A stretch of 14,566 nt of DNA from Clostridiaceae bacterium. GTDB taxonomy: Bacteria; Bacillota; Clostridia; Saccharofermentanales; DTU023. The position numbers and the translations under genes are program-made. The stretch lies in assembly GCA_012798865.1 (NCBI GenBank), contig JAAZMK010000079.1, forward strand, positions 1-14,566. The letters are read 5' to 3'. The first letter of the stretch is position 1; each line of letters opens with the position of its first letter. The notes under the pieces are model-generated. The model had not been told where the DNA came from, searched no databases, and saw only the letters and a program-made list of their open reading frames with translations. This document shows positions 7,414-14,458 of the stretch, one piece after another.

Positions 7414-8913
7414 TCACTTTTGCGATGTCCGCTCTTCCTCTTTTGCAGCCCCGCTTTTTCCGTTCACGTCATCGATGAAGGCGAGAATATCTTCGTCCAA
7501 TCCGAGAAGTTCCGCGATGCGAATCGCGTCGGTCGGAACGGGCGCACCCCCCTCAACGCGCTCAATGCGATAATCCATCAAAGCCTCGATCCTTCGGATG
7601 GCATCGCGATCCGACTCGGGAACGCCGTCCGACGACATGGCATCCAGCGCTTCCGACTGAATCCCGCGAATCCTCACGTGCGCGATACCGTCGCCATCGG
7701 GAACGCGGTAATGCGTCGAGATAACAAACGATCCCCGTTGTTTGCCGTAAAACCGAGCCAACGCTCCGACGAGAGCCGTCGCCTCTTCCGGATTTGTCCC
7801 GCGGCAAGGCTCGTCCATCACGACAAGTCCTCGACCCTTTCGGGCGCGTGCGGCATCATCGCGAATCCTCACGATCTCGTTGCCAAAAGTGGACAAACCG
7901 CGCTTCGTCGTATCGAGATGATCCGAGCTGTAGCTGATAAAGTCGTATAGAGGTGTCGCCGACACTGTAGCGGACGGGTAAAATCCGAGTTGGATAAGGA
8001 CGAGCGCCAAGGTCATCGATTTCAGGGCGACCGATTTGCCGCCCATATTCGGTCCCGACAGAACGGTCGTTCCCGGCGGAAGCGAGACAGATTGTCGGAC
8101 AAAGATCGCGTCCCTCTTTCGCAGATCCTCCTCTATAACGGGATGACTCATATTCTCGAGCGTTGCATGATCGCCATCGCCAAGGAGCGACGGTTTCCCC
8201 GCACCCCACTGGTCCGCCAGGACTGCGCGCGCGAGACGAAAGTCGAGAACGCCGACAGCCGAGAAGTTTTCCTTTAACGCCTCAAGATAGATCGCTAACG
8301 CACCCGTCAATCGAGTTCGGACAACCGCCTCTTCACGCTCTTCCTCCGCGACGAGCGATGCCCTTTCCGCCAACAACGATTCGCGCTGAGACGACTCACA
8401 CGATTCCATTTGCCGCTCGATGGAAGAGCGTTGTTGTCGCAACTCGGCAAGACGTGGGGAATACTCGTCATAGAGATAAAATCCTATCGTCTTTCGATCG
8501 CCCGGGTCGAGTAACGCTTCAGCCTCCGGCATAGCTGTCACATCGACCGAGGCGGCACGGAGCAACGGCTCCATCGCCGATAATTCGCGGAAAAGCTGCA
8601 GCGCCTGCTTGACCTCGAAAAGTTCCGTCACTTCGAGCGGGCGCCTTTTTTCAAGTCCAGAGAGTGTTCCCAGCAAATCGCGAAATCTTCCGAGCGTTAC
8701 CGCGGCGCGACGCACGTCCGTCGGATGTTCGTTGAGAAATGCGATGAGCGATTCGATCGCATCGAATTCTTTTGTGAGCGACGCACGATCGGAGGGTGCG
8801 TAGAACGTGCGCTTCGCCTTCAATCGACGACCTTGAGGCGAATAACAGCGACAGGCGTCAAGCACCTGCGGGAGTCCTAATCTCTCTTCGTCATGGCGGC
8901 TTATAATCAGCAT
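7414..8913 (-). CDS. kamC: MutS-like ATPase of the lysine aminomutase cluster (KamC-type)
   Basis: A 499-residue protein with a C-terminal MutS-family ATPase domain: Walker A GPNMGGKS (287-294), Walker B LVVMDE (363-368), and an STHY switch histidine near 401. The N-terminal half is helical with a charged, probably coiled-coil stretch (about 155-200). It lacks the mismatch-recognition domain with the Phe-x-Glu motif, so it is not a repair MutS. Homologues sit next to lysine and ornithine aminomutase genes in lysine- and ornithine-fermenting bacteria. A role in assembly or reactivation of the B12 mutase has been proposed but, as far as I know, not proven. It follows the P-loop gene by 28 nt with a GGAAGG ribosome site and precedes kamD by 12 nt. 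The family is certain; the symbol follows usage I recall for Fusobacterium. Confidence 0.88.
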   Translation of the reverse strand: MLIISRHDEERLGLPQVLDACRCYSPQGRRLKAKRTFYAPSDRASLTKEFDAIESLIAFLNEHPTDVRRAAVTLGRFRDLLGTLSGLEKRRPLEVTELFEVKQALQLFRELSAMEPLLRAASVDVTAMPEAEALLDPGDRKTIGFYLYDEYSPRLAELRQQRSSIERQMESCESSQRESLLAERASLVAEEEREEAVVRTRLTGALAIYLEALKENFSAVGVLDFRLARAVLADQWGAGKPSLLGDGDHATLENMSHPVIEEDLRKRDAIFVRQSVSLPPGTTVLSGPNMGGKSVALKSMTLALVLIQLGFYPSATVSATPLYDFISYSSDHLDTTKRGLSTFGNEIVRIRDDAARARKGRGLVVMDEPCRGTNPEEATALVGALARFYGKQRGSFVISTHYRVPDGDGIAHVRIRGIQSEALDAMSSDGVPESDRDAIRRIEALMDYRIERVEGGAPVPTDAIRIAELLGLDEDILAFIDDVNGKSGAAKEEERTSQK

Positions 8914-8941
8914 GATTCACCTTCCACTTTTTTGGCGTTCG

Positions 8942-10081
8942 TCAAACGAGCGCAGGACCAAGTTCGCATACGGGGACGTCCACGACGGATTTGATCGCCT
9001 CCAGTATGTCTTCACGCTCGACGGTCGACCCGTCTCGACGCATCGGGTTAACGCAGATGAGCGGAAGTGACAATTCCGACAGAACAGCAAGATCGACCGA
9101 TCGCTGTCTCAGCTGTCGCACCGCCTTGTCACTGAGGAAAAATCGCGTCCCGTCTTCCGCGACGAGCGTCATATCGGCAAAAGCGCTGTCGGACAGCAAA
9201 TATTCCAACACATTATCGGTAATCGCCCCTCTCAACAGAAGCGCCGTATCGTCTCTTCTGAGCTCAAGAGCGATCGTTTTTCCCTCTCCGATGACAGAAC
9301 CTAGCGGCAGCGACCTCGATCGCGCTTTTCTTTCCGACGGCGAAGACACGCGCTCCGCGCTCAATGCCTGACGTTCGTCATCGGCTACCGACAAAAAGAT
9401 GGCGCGGTGGGTCGGATGCTCTTCCATCGATTCGCGGAATTTATCTTTTTTCTGCTCTCCCACGGACGGCAGCGTGAGAAACAAAACTTGTCTCGCCGTC
9501 TCCGTGGCTAGTGCTTCAAGTGATGACGCATTAGCTGCCCCGGCGACGAGAATAACCGACTCCGTCAACCCGCCGCCGGCAGGTGATTTTCTCGACAAAG
9601 CGCCATCGACGATGAAAAGACAGTTTTCTTCCATTTCACGGCAATAACGTTCACACGTCGCCACGTCGCGAGCGATGGAAGGACCTGCCAATTCAACGTA
9701 ACCATTCGTTCGCATACGCCCGATCGCTATTTCACCGGTCGCCGTATGAATTCCCGTTAGAGCGAGTATCTCGATTACAGCGTCACATTTGTTAAGCGAA
9801 CCGCACGACGTCGCGAGCAATGCTCCCTCCGTGAGATAAATACGCGGCTTTACGCTCCCGGTAACGATGTCTTCATCTTCTCCGTCGAGACCGATCGACG
9901 TGACTGCGACCACTCTCTTCGATTTCATTTGCCGAATGGCATTCAAGAGATGGTTGAGGACGGTCGTCTTGCCGGCATTCTTGCCCATCCCGATGATCGC
10001 AAGCGAACGAAGGCTGTCGAGTCCGAGAGCGTCGACAAGAAACTCAGGTGAATGACGCAGATCGCTCTTCAAGAGATTCAC
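8942..10081 (-). CDS. kamB: P-loop protein of the lysine aminomutase cluster (KamB-type)
   Basis: A 379-residue protein of unknown function. Walker A is GMGKNAGKTT (31-40), a TSIGLDGED segment at 61-69 looks like a switch/Mg region, and CLFIVDG (154-160) is a plausible Walker B. The C-terminal third has no motif I recognise. No signal peptide or membrane segment is seen, so it should be cytosolic. The start is GTG at 10081, only 3 nt after the kamA stop and with no good ribosome site, which points to translational coupling with kamA. A protein in this position between kamA and the MutS-like gene is usual in lysine-fermentation clusters. A GTPase/ATPase-type chaperone role for the mutases is a guess. 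The symbol is from memory of those clusters. Confidence 0.8.
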   Translation of the reverse strand: MNLLKSDLRHSPEFLVDALGLDSLRSLAIIGMGKNAGKTTVLNHLLNAIRQMKSKRVVAVTSIGLDGEDEDIVTGSVKPRIYLTEGALLATSCGSLNKCDAVIEILALTGIHTATGEIAIGRMRTNGYVELAGPSIARDVATCERYCREMEENCLFIVDGALSRKSPAGGGLTESVILVAGAANASSLEALATETARQVLFLTLPSVGEQKKDKFRESMEEHPTHRAIFLSVADDERQALSAERVSSPSERKARSRSLPLGSVIGEGKTIALELRRDDTALLLRGAITDNVLEYLLSDSAFADMTLVAEDGTRFFLSDKAVRQLRQRSVDLAVLSELSLPLICVNPMRRDGSTVEREDILEAIKSVVDVPVCELGPALV

Positions 10082-10084
10082 CCG

Positions 10085-11380
10085 TTAAATGTAGTTGACG
10101 CCTTCGTCAACTTTGATTTTTCGGAGAAGCTCCTTCGGTTCAATCGCGAGCTCCTGACCTTCGAGCAGCCCCGAGACGCCGATCATCTTAATTGTTTCCT
10201 CCCCGGTGCAGACAGGACAATGACACTCGCTCTCGTACGCCGCCGGTTGCGTGTACGCGGAGATCAATCCCTCGTAGTTTCGAAGAATGACGCGATTGGG
10301 ACCTCGGGAGATGACGTAGTCGGGCATCACGGGGATCTTGCCGCCGCCGGCAGGCGCGTCGACGACGAATGTCGGCACGCACAGCCCCGACGTGTGACCG
10401 CGAAGACCTTCGATAATCTCAGTTCCCTTGGAAATACTCGTCCTAAAATGGGCGATCCCGCGCGACAGGTCGCACTGATAAAGATAATAAGGTTTCACGC
10501 GAATCCACGCGAGACCGTTTACGAGCTTACGCATCACATGGACGCAGTCGTTGACGCCTCTAAGCAAAACGGACTGGTTGCCAACGGGGATGCCTGCATC
10601 ATTCAGACGCTCACACGCCGCGCGGCTTTCAGGCGTTATCTCGCTCGGGTGGTTGAAATGCGTATTGACATAAATCGGATGGTATTTTTTGAGCATGTCG
10701 CAAAGTCCCTGTGTGATTCTCTGCGGAAGCACGACAGGGGCTCTTGTGCCGATGCGAATCATCTCGACGTGGTCGATTGACCTCAACTTCTTGATGATGT
10801 ATTCGAGTCGGTCGTCGCTCATCAGAATGGCATCACCGCCTGAGAGCAAGACATCGCGGACGAGCGGTTTGCTTTGAATATAATCGATGCAGGCGTCTAT
10901 TTCCTCTTTCGTGCGCGCACCGTCCGTTTGTCCTGCAAGGCGGCGCCTCGTGCAATGGCGGCAGTACATGGAGCACATATCGGTAACGAGGAAAAGAACG
11001 CGGTCCGGGTAGCGGTGAGTCAATCCGAACACGGGCGAATCGACATCTTCTTGAAGCGGATCCTCCATATCCTCATCCGAAGCTAACACTTCATGCACAG
11101 TCGGGACAGCCTGCTTGCGCACGGGATCGTATGGATTGTCGGGGTCGATCAATGTCAGATAATACGGCGTGATCGCCATGCGAAATTGGAGTAAAGCCTC
11201 CGCCACGCCTCGCTCTTCTTCATTCGTCAAGGGAAGGAGCTTTCGCAGCACATCGACCGTCGTAATGCGATGTTTCACTTGCCAACGCCAATCATGCCAC
11301 TGCTCATCCGTCACATCTCCGAAAATTTCAGACCTTCTCATTGCGCCGTTTTTATTGATGTATTTATCTTCCGCTTTCAT
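10085..11380 (-). CDS. kamA: Lysine 2,3-aminomutase (radical SAM)
   Basis: 431 residues. The radical-SAM cluster motif is Cys136-x3-Cys140-x2-Cys143. Every key residue I know from the Clostridium subterminale enzyme is found at +11: carboxylate-binding Arg145, PLP lysine Lys348 in DAPAGGGK, substrate-binding Asp304 and Asp341, and the zinc cysteines 279, 386, 388 and 391 (ECHCPVC). It interconverts L-lysine and L-beta-lysine using [4Fe-4S], SAM and PLP, the first step of the pathway. The retained C-terminal zinc tail and the neighbours support lysine rather than glutamate specificity. AAGGGGG lies 9 nt before the ATG. A 107-nt gap separates it from kdd. Confidence 0.98.
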   Translation of the reverse strand: MKAEDKYINKNGAMRRSEIFGDVTDEQWHDWRWQVKHRITTVDVLRKLLPLTNEEERGVAEALLQFRMAITPYYLTLIDPDNPYDPVRKQAVPTVHEVLASDEDMEDPLQEDVDSPVFGLTHRYPDRVLFLVTDMCSMYCRHCTRRRLAGQTDGARTKEEIDACIDYIQSKPLVRDVLLSGGDAILMSDDRLEYIIKKLRSIDHVEMIRIGTRAPVVLPQRITQGLCDMLKKYHPIYVNTHFNHPSEITPESRAACERLNDAGIPVGNQSVLLRGVNDCVHVMRKLVNGLAWIRVKPYYLYQCDLSRGIAHFRTSISKGTEIIEGLRGHTSGLCVPTFVVDAPAGGGKIPVMPDYVISRGPNRVILRNYEGLISAYTQPAAYESECHCPVCTGEETIKMIGVSGLLEGQELAIEPKELLRKIKVDEGVNYI

Positions 11381-11487
11381 GTTCAGATTCCCCCTTCCTG
11401 CACCTCACTGAGCCGGTAGCCGATGTGACATCGCTCGAACCGATCCAAGACTACGGAACGGTCGGCTTCAATTCTCGCAATATGTCC
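11381..11487 (-). other. kdd-kamA intergenic region with inverted repeat
   Basis: The gap contains a 6-bp inverted repeat (AGCCGA ... TCGGCT) spaced by about 38 nt, a near-palindrome CGATGT-C-ACATCG, and the kamA ribosome site. No T-run follows, so I see no terminator. The kdd reading frame stays open for 34 codons after its TGA and closes at 11383, 2 nt before the kamA ATG. It has no standard start codon with a ribosome site, so I do not call a gene here. Confidence 0.4.
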
Positions 11488-12522
11488 TCAGGCGTACATC
11501 GTCTCGAAAATGCGCCGCAGATTTTCACTTTCGCGCATCACCTGCAATGAAAACTCGGCGTGATTTTTCGTGTAGCCGTTGCCGACAATCATCGTGACAT
11601 CCTTGCCCACACCTTCTGCGCCGAGCGCCGCACGCGTAAAGCTCGTCGCCATACTGAAGAAGTACACGAGCCCGCCTTCCTTTGCCGGCAGAATCGACGA
11701 CATTTCCGTTCCGTCGATGTTGACAACGTTGATGACGACGTCGTATTCCTTGCCGTCATTGGCGGCAAGCGCTTTCTCGAGTACCTCCGTCGGATTCTGT
11801 GCATCCGCGACAAAGAACTTGTGCACGAGTCCGTTCTTGAGCAAAGTGTTCTTCGGACGATCATTTCTGCTCATCCCGACGACATTCCCACAGGGACCGA
11901 CGCGTTTCATCGCCTCGTAACCGCAGAGCATACCGCTTTTACCGCCCGCACCGAGAATGAGCACGCTGTCGCCAGGACTGACAATTCTCGCCGTCTGCGC
12001 CGGTGCGCCGGCGACATCAAGCACCGCCAATGCGAGGTTTTCGCTCATATCGGCGGGAAGCTTCGCGTAAATGCCGCTCTCGAACAAAATTGCCTGCCCC
12101 TTCACCTCGACGCGCTCAATCTCCGGAAATACCGCCGTAATTTCCTCAATATGCAACGGCGTCAACGAGAGCGACACGAGCGTCGCGATGCGGTCGCCTA
12201 CCTTGAGGTCGCGGTCCTGCAATGCGCTGCCGATCGCGGCAACTGAGCCCATGAGCATGCCGCCCGAACCCGTCACCGGATTTTGCATCTTGCCGCGTTC
12301 GTTGACAATCGCCAAAATTGAATCTTTTAACCGTTCTTCATCGGCATCCGCCGCCTCCCACAATTGACGAAAACTTGCCGCGTCAATGTTGAGCGCCGAC
12401 ACGTCGACGAGAATTTCATTGTCGTAAATCGTCATGGTGTTGTCGATTTTGTCCGCCGCCTGCGGCAGGAGTCCTTTCGGTTCGAGAACGCGGTGTGCCC
12501 CGTATTTACTTCCCATAGCCAT
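11488..12522 (-). CDS. kdd: L-erythro-3,5-diaminohexanoate dehydrogenase
   Basis: A 344-residue NAD(P)-dependent dehydrogenase, full family length. It has the conserved start MGSKYGAHRVLEPKG, a medium-chain-dehydrogenase-like nucleotide-binding motif LGAGGKSG at about 190-197, and a conserved NGYTKNHAEFSLQ near the C-terminus. It oxidises 3,5-diaminohexanoate to 3-keto-5-aminohexanoate with release of ammonia as part of the lysine fermentation pathway. AGGGGG lies about 9 nt before the ATG. It sits 26 nt after kce, the next enzyme in the pathway. Identification rests on sequence signature plus position between kce and kamA. Confidence 0.95.
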   Translation of the reverse strand: MAMGSKYGAHRVLEPKGLLPQAADKIDNTMTIYDNEILVDVSALNIDAASFRQLWEAADADEERLKDSILAIVNERGKMQNPVTGSGGMLMGSVAAIGSALQDRDLKVGDRIATLVSLSLTPLHIEEITAVFPEIERVEVKGQAILFESGIYAKLPADMSENLALAVLDVAGAPAQTARIVSPGDSVLILGAGGKSGMLCGYEAMKRVGPCGNVVGMSRNDRPKNTLLKNGLVHKFFVADAQNPTEVLEKALAANDGKEYDVVINVVNIDGTEMSSILPAKEGGLVYFFSMATSFTRAALGAEGVGKDVTMIVGNGYTKNHAEFSLQVMRESENLRRIFETMYA

Positions 12523-12548
12523 GTATATTTTCCCCCTTCGTCTGCTTC

Positions 12549-13373
12549 TTATTTGAGCGGAGGCATCTTGAGGATTTCACGCGCCTCCTCCGGTGTCGCA
12601 ACCTCCAATCCCAGTTCATGCGCGATACGCACCAGACGCTCGACAAGTTCGCCGTTGTTTGCGTTGACTCCGCGGCTGTATTGGAGATTATCTTCCAACC
12701 CCGTACGCGGATGCCCGCCCATGACCATCGCCATCACGTTCAAGGGCAGCTGATGACGACCGACCGCCGAGACGGTAAACGTCGCCTCGGGAGGCAGCGA
12801 ATGGCGCATGAAAAGCAGATCGCGCGGTGTCGCCGCTGCGCCGCCATTGACGCCGAGAACAATGTTGAAGTGAAGCGGACCCTCAATATGACCTTTTCTG
12901 ACGAGACGCATCGCCATATCGATATGGCTCTTGTCAAAACACTCGAGCTCAGGCTTGATCCCGCGCTCTTTCATCCTAGCGGCAAATTCGATAATCATGT
13001 TTTCCGTGTTGACAAAGATCTCGTCGCCGCCGAAATTCATCGTTCCGCAGTCGAGACTCGCCATCTCCGGGTTGAGTTCGGTCGGCTGAAGTCTTTCCTC
13101 CGCCGTCATCCCTGTCGCTCCGCCAGTCGATGGTTGAATGATGACCGTCGGACAAGCTTCACGAATCGCATCGATCAGAACCCTGAAACGTTCGCGATCC
13201 TGTGTCGGTGTTCCGTCGTCCTCGCGCGCGTGTAAATGGATAATCGCCGCACCGGCGTCCACCGCCGCCTTCGCTTCTCTGACAAACTCTTCAACCGTAT
13301 ACGGAACGGCGGGATTCATCTCCTTCGTGACCTCCGCACCGCTGATTGCCGCCGTGATGATAATTTTTGACAT
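12549..13373 (-). CDS. kce: 3-keto-5-aminohexanoate cleavage enzyme
   Basis: 274 residues of the BKACE (DUF849) family. With the ATG at 13373, the numbering matches what I recall for the Cloacimonas Kce: zinc ligands His46 and His48 (IHLHARE), Glu14 (SGAE) and Ser82 (QPSTGG). A later R-T-G-L-E-D block near 223-228 supplies the remaining zinc and catalytic residues. The enzyme converts 3-keto-5-aminohexanoate plus acetyl-CoA to 3-aminobutyryl-CoA plus acetoacetate. I preferred this ATG over an in-frame TTG two codons upstream because GAGGGGG (13381-13387) sits exactly 7 nt ahead of it. It lies 16 nt downstream of kal. Confidence 0.96.
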   Translation of the reverse strand: MSKIIITAAISGAEVTKEMNPAVPYTVEEFVREAKAAVDAGAAIIHLHAREDDGTPTQDRERFRVLIDAIREACPTVIIQPSTGGATGMTAEERLQPTELNPEMASLDCGTMNFGGDEIFVNTENMIIEFAARMKERGIKPELECFDKSHIDMAMRLVRKGHIEGPLHFNIVLGVNGGAAATPRDLLFMRHSLPPEATFTVSAVGRHQLPLNVMAMVMGGHPRTGLEDNLQYSRGVNANNGELVERLVRIAHELGLEVATPEEAREILKMPPLK

Positions 13374-13389
13374 GAACAATCCCCCTCTT

Positions 13390-13770
13390 TTATTTTCTTT
13401 GATTTGCTTTCGGTGTAATACAAGTACCCGTCGCCTTGCAGACGAGGACGGGTTCTTCCAATACGTCTGCCGCAGATTCGGAAATATCGGGTCTCGGCGC
13501 GATCACTTTCCACGCTTCAAACTCCATCCGCCGCGAACTGTTCCCTTCCTCAACGATTCGACCTCGCGCCTCAATGAAATCGCCGGCACGGACAGGCGCG
13601 AGAAAGTCCACGCTGTCATACGCCCGGAAAAGCCCCTCGTCTCCATCACGCCGAATTAACAGCTCCGTCGCCACATCGCCGAATAATTTCAGCATGTGGG
13701 CACCGTCAACAAGTTGCCCTCCGTAATGGGCGTCTCCCGCACCGATGCGTACACGTATCATTGCTTCCAT
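13390..13770 (-). CDS. kal: 3-aminobutyryl-CoA ammonia-lyase
   Basis: A 126-residue hotdog-fold protein, the usual size for Kal. It has the hallmark segment DAHYGGQLVDGAHMLKLFGD near the N-terminus and a VDFLAPVRAGDFIEA segment typical of hotdog thioesterase-like enzymes. It removes ammonia from 3-aminobutyryl-CoA to give crotonyl-CoA. An ATG at 13794 would add 8 residues, but the ATG at 13770 has an ideal AAAGGAG (13778-13784) 7 nt upstream and matches the family's start (MIRVRIG). It is the first structural gene of the operon, directly after the riboswitch terminator. Confidence 0.95.
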   Translation of the reverse strand: MEAMIRVRIGAGDAHYGGQLVDGAHMLKLFGDVATELLIRRDGDEGLFRAYDSVDFLAPVRAGDFIEARGRIVEEGNSSRRMEFEAWKVIAPRPDISESAADVLEEPVLVCKATGTCITPKANQRK

Positions 13771-13777
13771 CTCGTCA

Positions 13778-13784
13778 CTCCTTT
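13778..13784 (-). promoter_or_regulatory. Ribosome binding site fixing the kal start
   Basis: AAAGGAG, 7 nt before the ATG at 13770. The upstream in-frame ATG at 13794 has nothing comparable, so this site decides the start of kal. Confidence 0.8.
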
Positions 13785-13803
13785 GCTGCGTCATTCTTTA
13801 CTC

Positions 13804-13845
13804 AAAAAATAAAGCGCCGCGTTTTATCAAAAACCGCATAGCGCT
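13804..13845 (-). terminator. Intrinsic terminator of the lysine riboswitch (expression platform)
   Basis: On the minus strand AGCGC (13841-13845) pairs with GCGCT (13813-13817). Inside lie a CG/CG pair and a GTTTT/AAAAC stem closed by the loop TGAT, with a 4-nt bulge on the 5' side and a 1-nt bulge on the 3' side. The run TTTATTTTTT follows directly (13813-13804). It stands between the aptamer and kal. Its 5' arm is the end of the aptamer itself (core GGAGCGC), so the lysine-bound aptamer and the full terminator cannot form together. Confidence 0.85.
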
Positions 13846-13991
13846 CCATGCTCAAGCATGACAGTAAACCGTCCTTTGTCCGGCTTACCAGGGTCAACGG
13901 GCGGGCACCCTGTCTCCCTTCGGCAATGGACACTTCAACACGACCCCGGCCCGGGTTGGACGCCGTGTTTACCCATCCATTGCTCCTCTAT
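13838..13991 (-). ncRNA. Lysine riboswitch (L-box) aptamer
   Basis: Read on the minus strand, this 154-nt leader shows the L-box layout. P1 is ATAG/CTAT (13988-13991, 13838-13841), followed by the conserved AGAGG-AGC. P2 is GCAATGGA/TCCATTGC (13976-13983, 13923-13930) with GTA/GAA internal-loop signatures and an inner AACACG/CGTGTT stem. The conserved GCCGAAG follows. P3 is CAGGGT/ACCCTG (13907-13912, 13889-13894). P4 is GTAAGCCG/CGGTTTAC (13881-13888, 13864-13871). The conserved ACTGTCA leads into P5, CATGC-TTGA-GCATG, and the aptamer ends in the conserved TGGAGCGCTAT. The L2 and L3 loops hold complementary CGGGC and GCCCG, fitting the known kissing interaction. P1 is short. The ligand is inferred from the consensus and the lysine genes downstream. 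Confidence 0.92.
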
Positions 13992-14074
13992 TGTCATTGA
14001 ATTGTCAAGTTGCAATCGCCGTGTCTCCAAATGGTATGCATATCTGAAAATGCTGATGCGACGACTGCTCAGTT

Positions 14075-14104
14075 ATTATATACGATTTTTGTATACAATC
14101 GCAA
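14075..14104 (-). promoter_or_regulatory. Promoter of the lysine degradation operon
   Basis: On the minus strand a perfect -10 TATAAT (14075-14080) is preceded, 18 bp upstream, by a -35 TTGCGA (14099-14104; 4 of 6 to consensus). Predicted transcription start is near 14068, giving about 75 nt of leader before the riboswitch. The spacer contains the perfect palindrome TTGTATACAA (14089-14098). Confidence 0.7.
14089..14098. promoter_or_regulatory. Candidate operator palindrome inside the operon promoter
   Basis: TTGTATACAA is a perfect 10-bp palindrome filling the upstream part of the -35/-10 spacer. Similar GTATAC-centred palindromes are typical operators of FadR-subfamily GntR regulators. No regulator gene is in the window, so the assignment is only a suggestion. 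Confidence 0.4.
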
Positions 14105-14397
14105 CCCGATTATTCATTCGCGATCACCCTAACGGATCACACTTCAACAGCTATTTGAAATCATACAAAAACTCCGACACCCATAAAAAGTACAATGTCA
14201 CCGCAGATATAACGAAGGAGGTAAAAGCGTTTCTGGCACAACTCATAAATGCTGCGCACAAATAAGCTTATACTCAATCATCTTTTTCACCATTACGGAC
14301 TGTATTGAGTCAGGTACTCCTGCTAATTGCCTGTCTTTTTTGTCGGGCGACTGCAGTTCTTGCTGCGTTTTCTTCAATGAAAAAATACCTGCAATGC
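14105..14397. other. A+T-rich intergenic stretch without a recognised gene
   Basis: This stretch between the leftward operon promoter and the rightward methyltransferase promoter is richer in A+T than the operon. A rightward open frame ending at 14265 and a leftward one at 14243-14539 cover it, but neither resembles a known protein. The first overlaps the riboswitch on the other strand and the second runs antisense into the methyltransferase gene. A 7-bp inverted repeat ACTCAAT/ATTGAGT (14272-14278, 14304-14310) is present. I see no tRNA, insertion-sequence end or clear terminator. Confidence 0.5.
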
Positions 14398-14403
14398 TAT
14401 AAT
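14395..14403 (+). promoter_or_regulatory. Extended -10 promoter of the methyltransferase gene
   Basis: TGCTATAAT combines a perfect -10 hexamer (14398-14403) with the TGn extension. The best -35 match is poor (TTCAAT, 19 bp upstream), as is common for extended -10 promoters. Predicted start is near 14410, about 50 nt before the ATG at 14459. Confidence 0.55.
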
Positions 14404-14458
14404 AGAATTCAGTTAAACGGTGAATGAGGCTGCTATGGACTAGAAAACGAGACTCTCC

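Noticed and set aside
7414..8913. True mismatch-repair MutS
   Set aside because: The N-terminal mismatch-recognition domain is missing and the gene sits inside the aminomutase operon.
13374..13379. TTG start for kce two codons upstream
   Set aside because: It lies too close to the GAGGGGG site, while the ATG at 13373 has 7-nt spacing and gives family-matching residue numbers.
13771..13794. Earlier ATG start for kal at 13794
   Set aside because: It has no good ribosome site and would swallow the clear AAAGGAG that serves the ATG at 13770.
13858..14265. Rightward 135-residue open frame
   Set aside because: Its first half is the complement of the lysine riboswitch, it has no ribosome site at its ATG, and the product resembles nothing known. 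An AAGGAGGT inside it (near 14214) has no start codon at a suitable distance.
14339..14352. GTCG-GG-CGAC inverted repeat as a terminator
   Set aside because: The loop would be only 2 nt, and the T-run lies before the repeat rather than after it on the plus strand.
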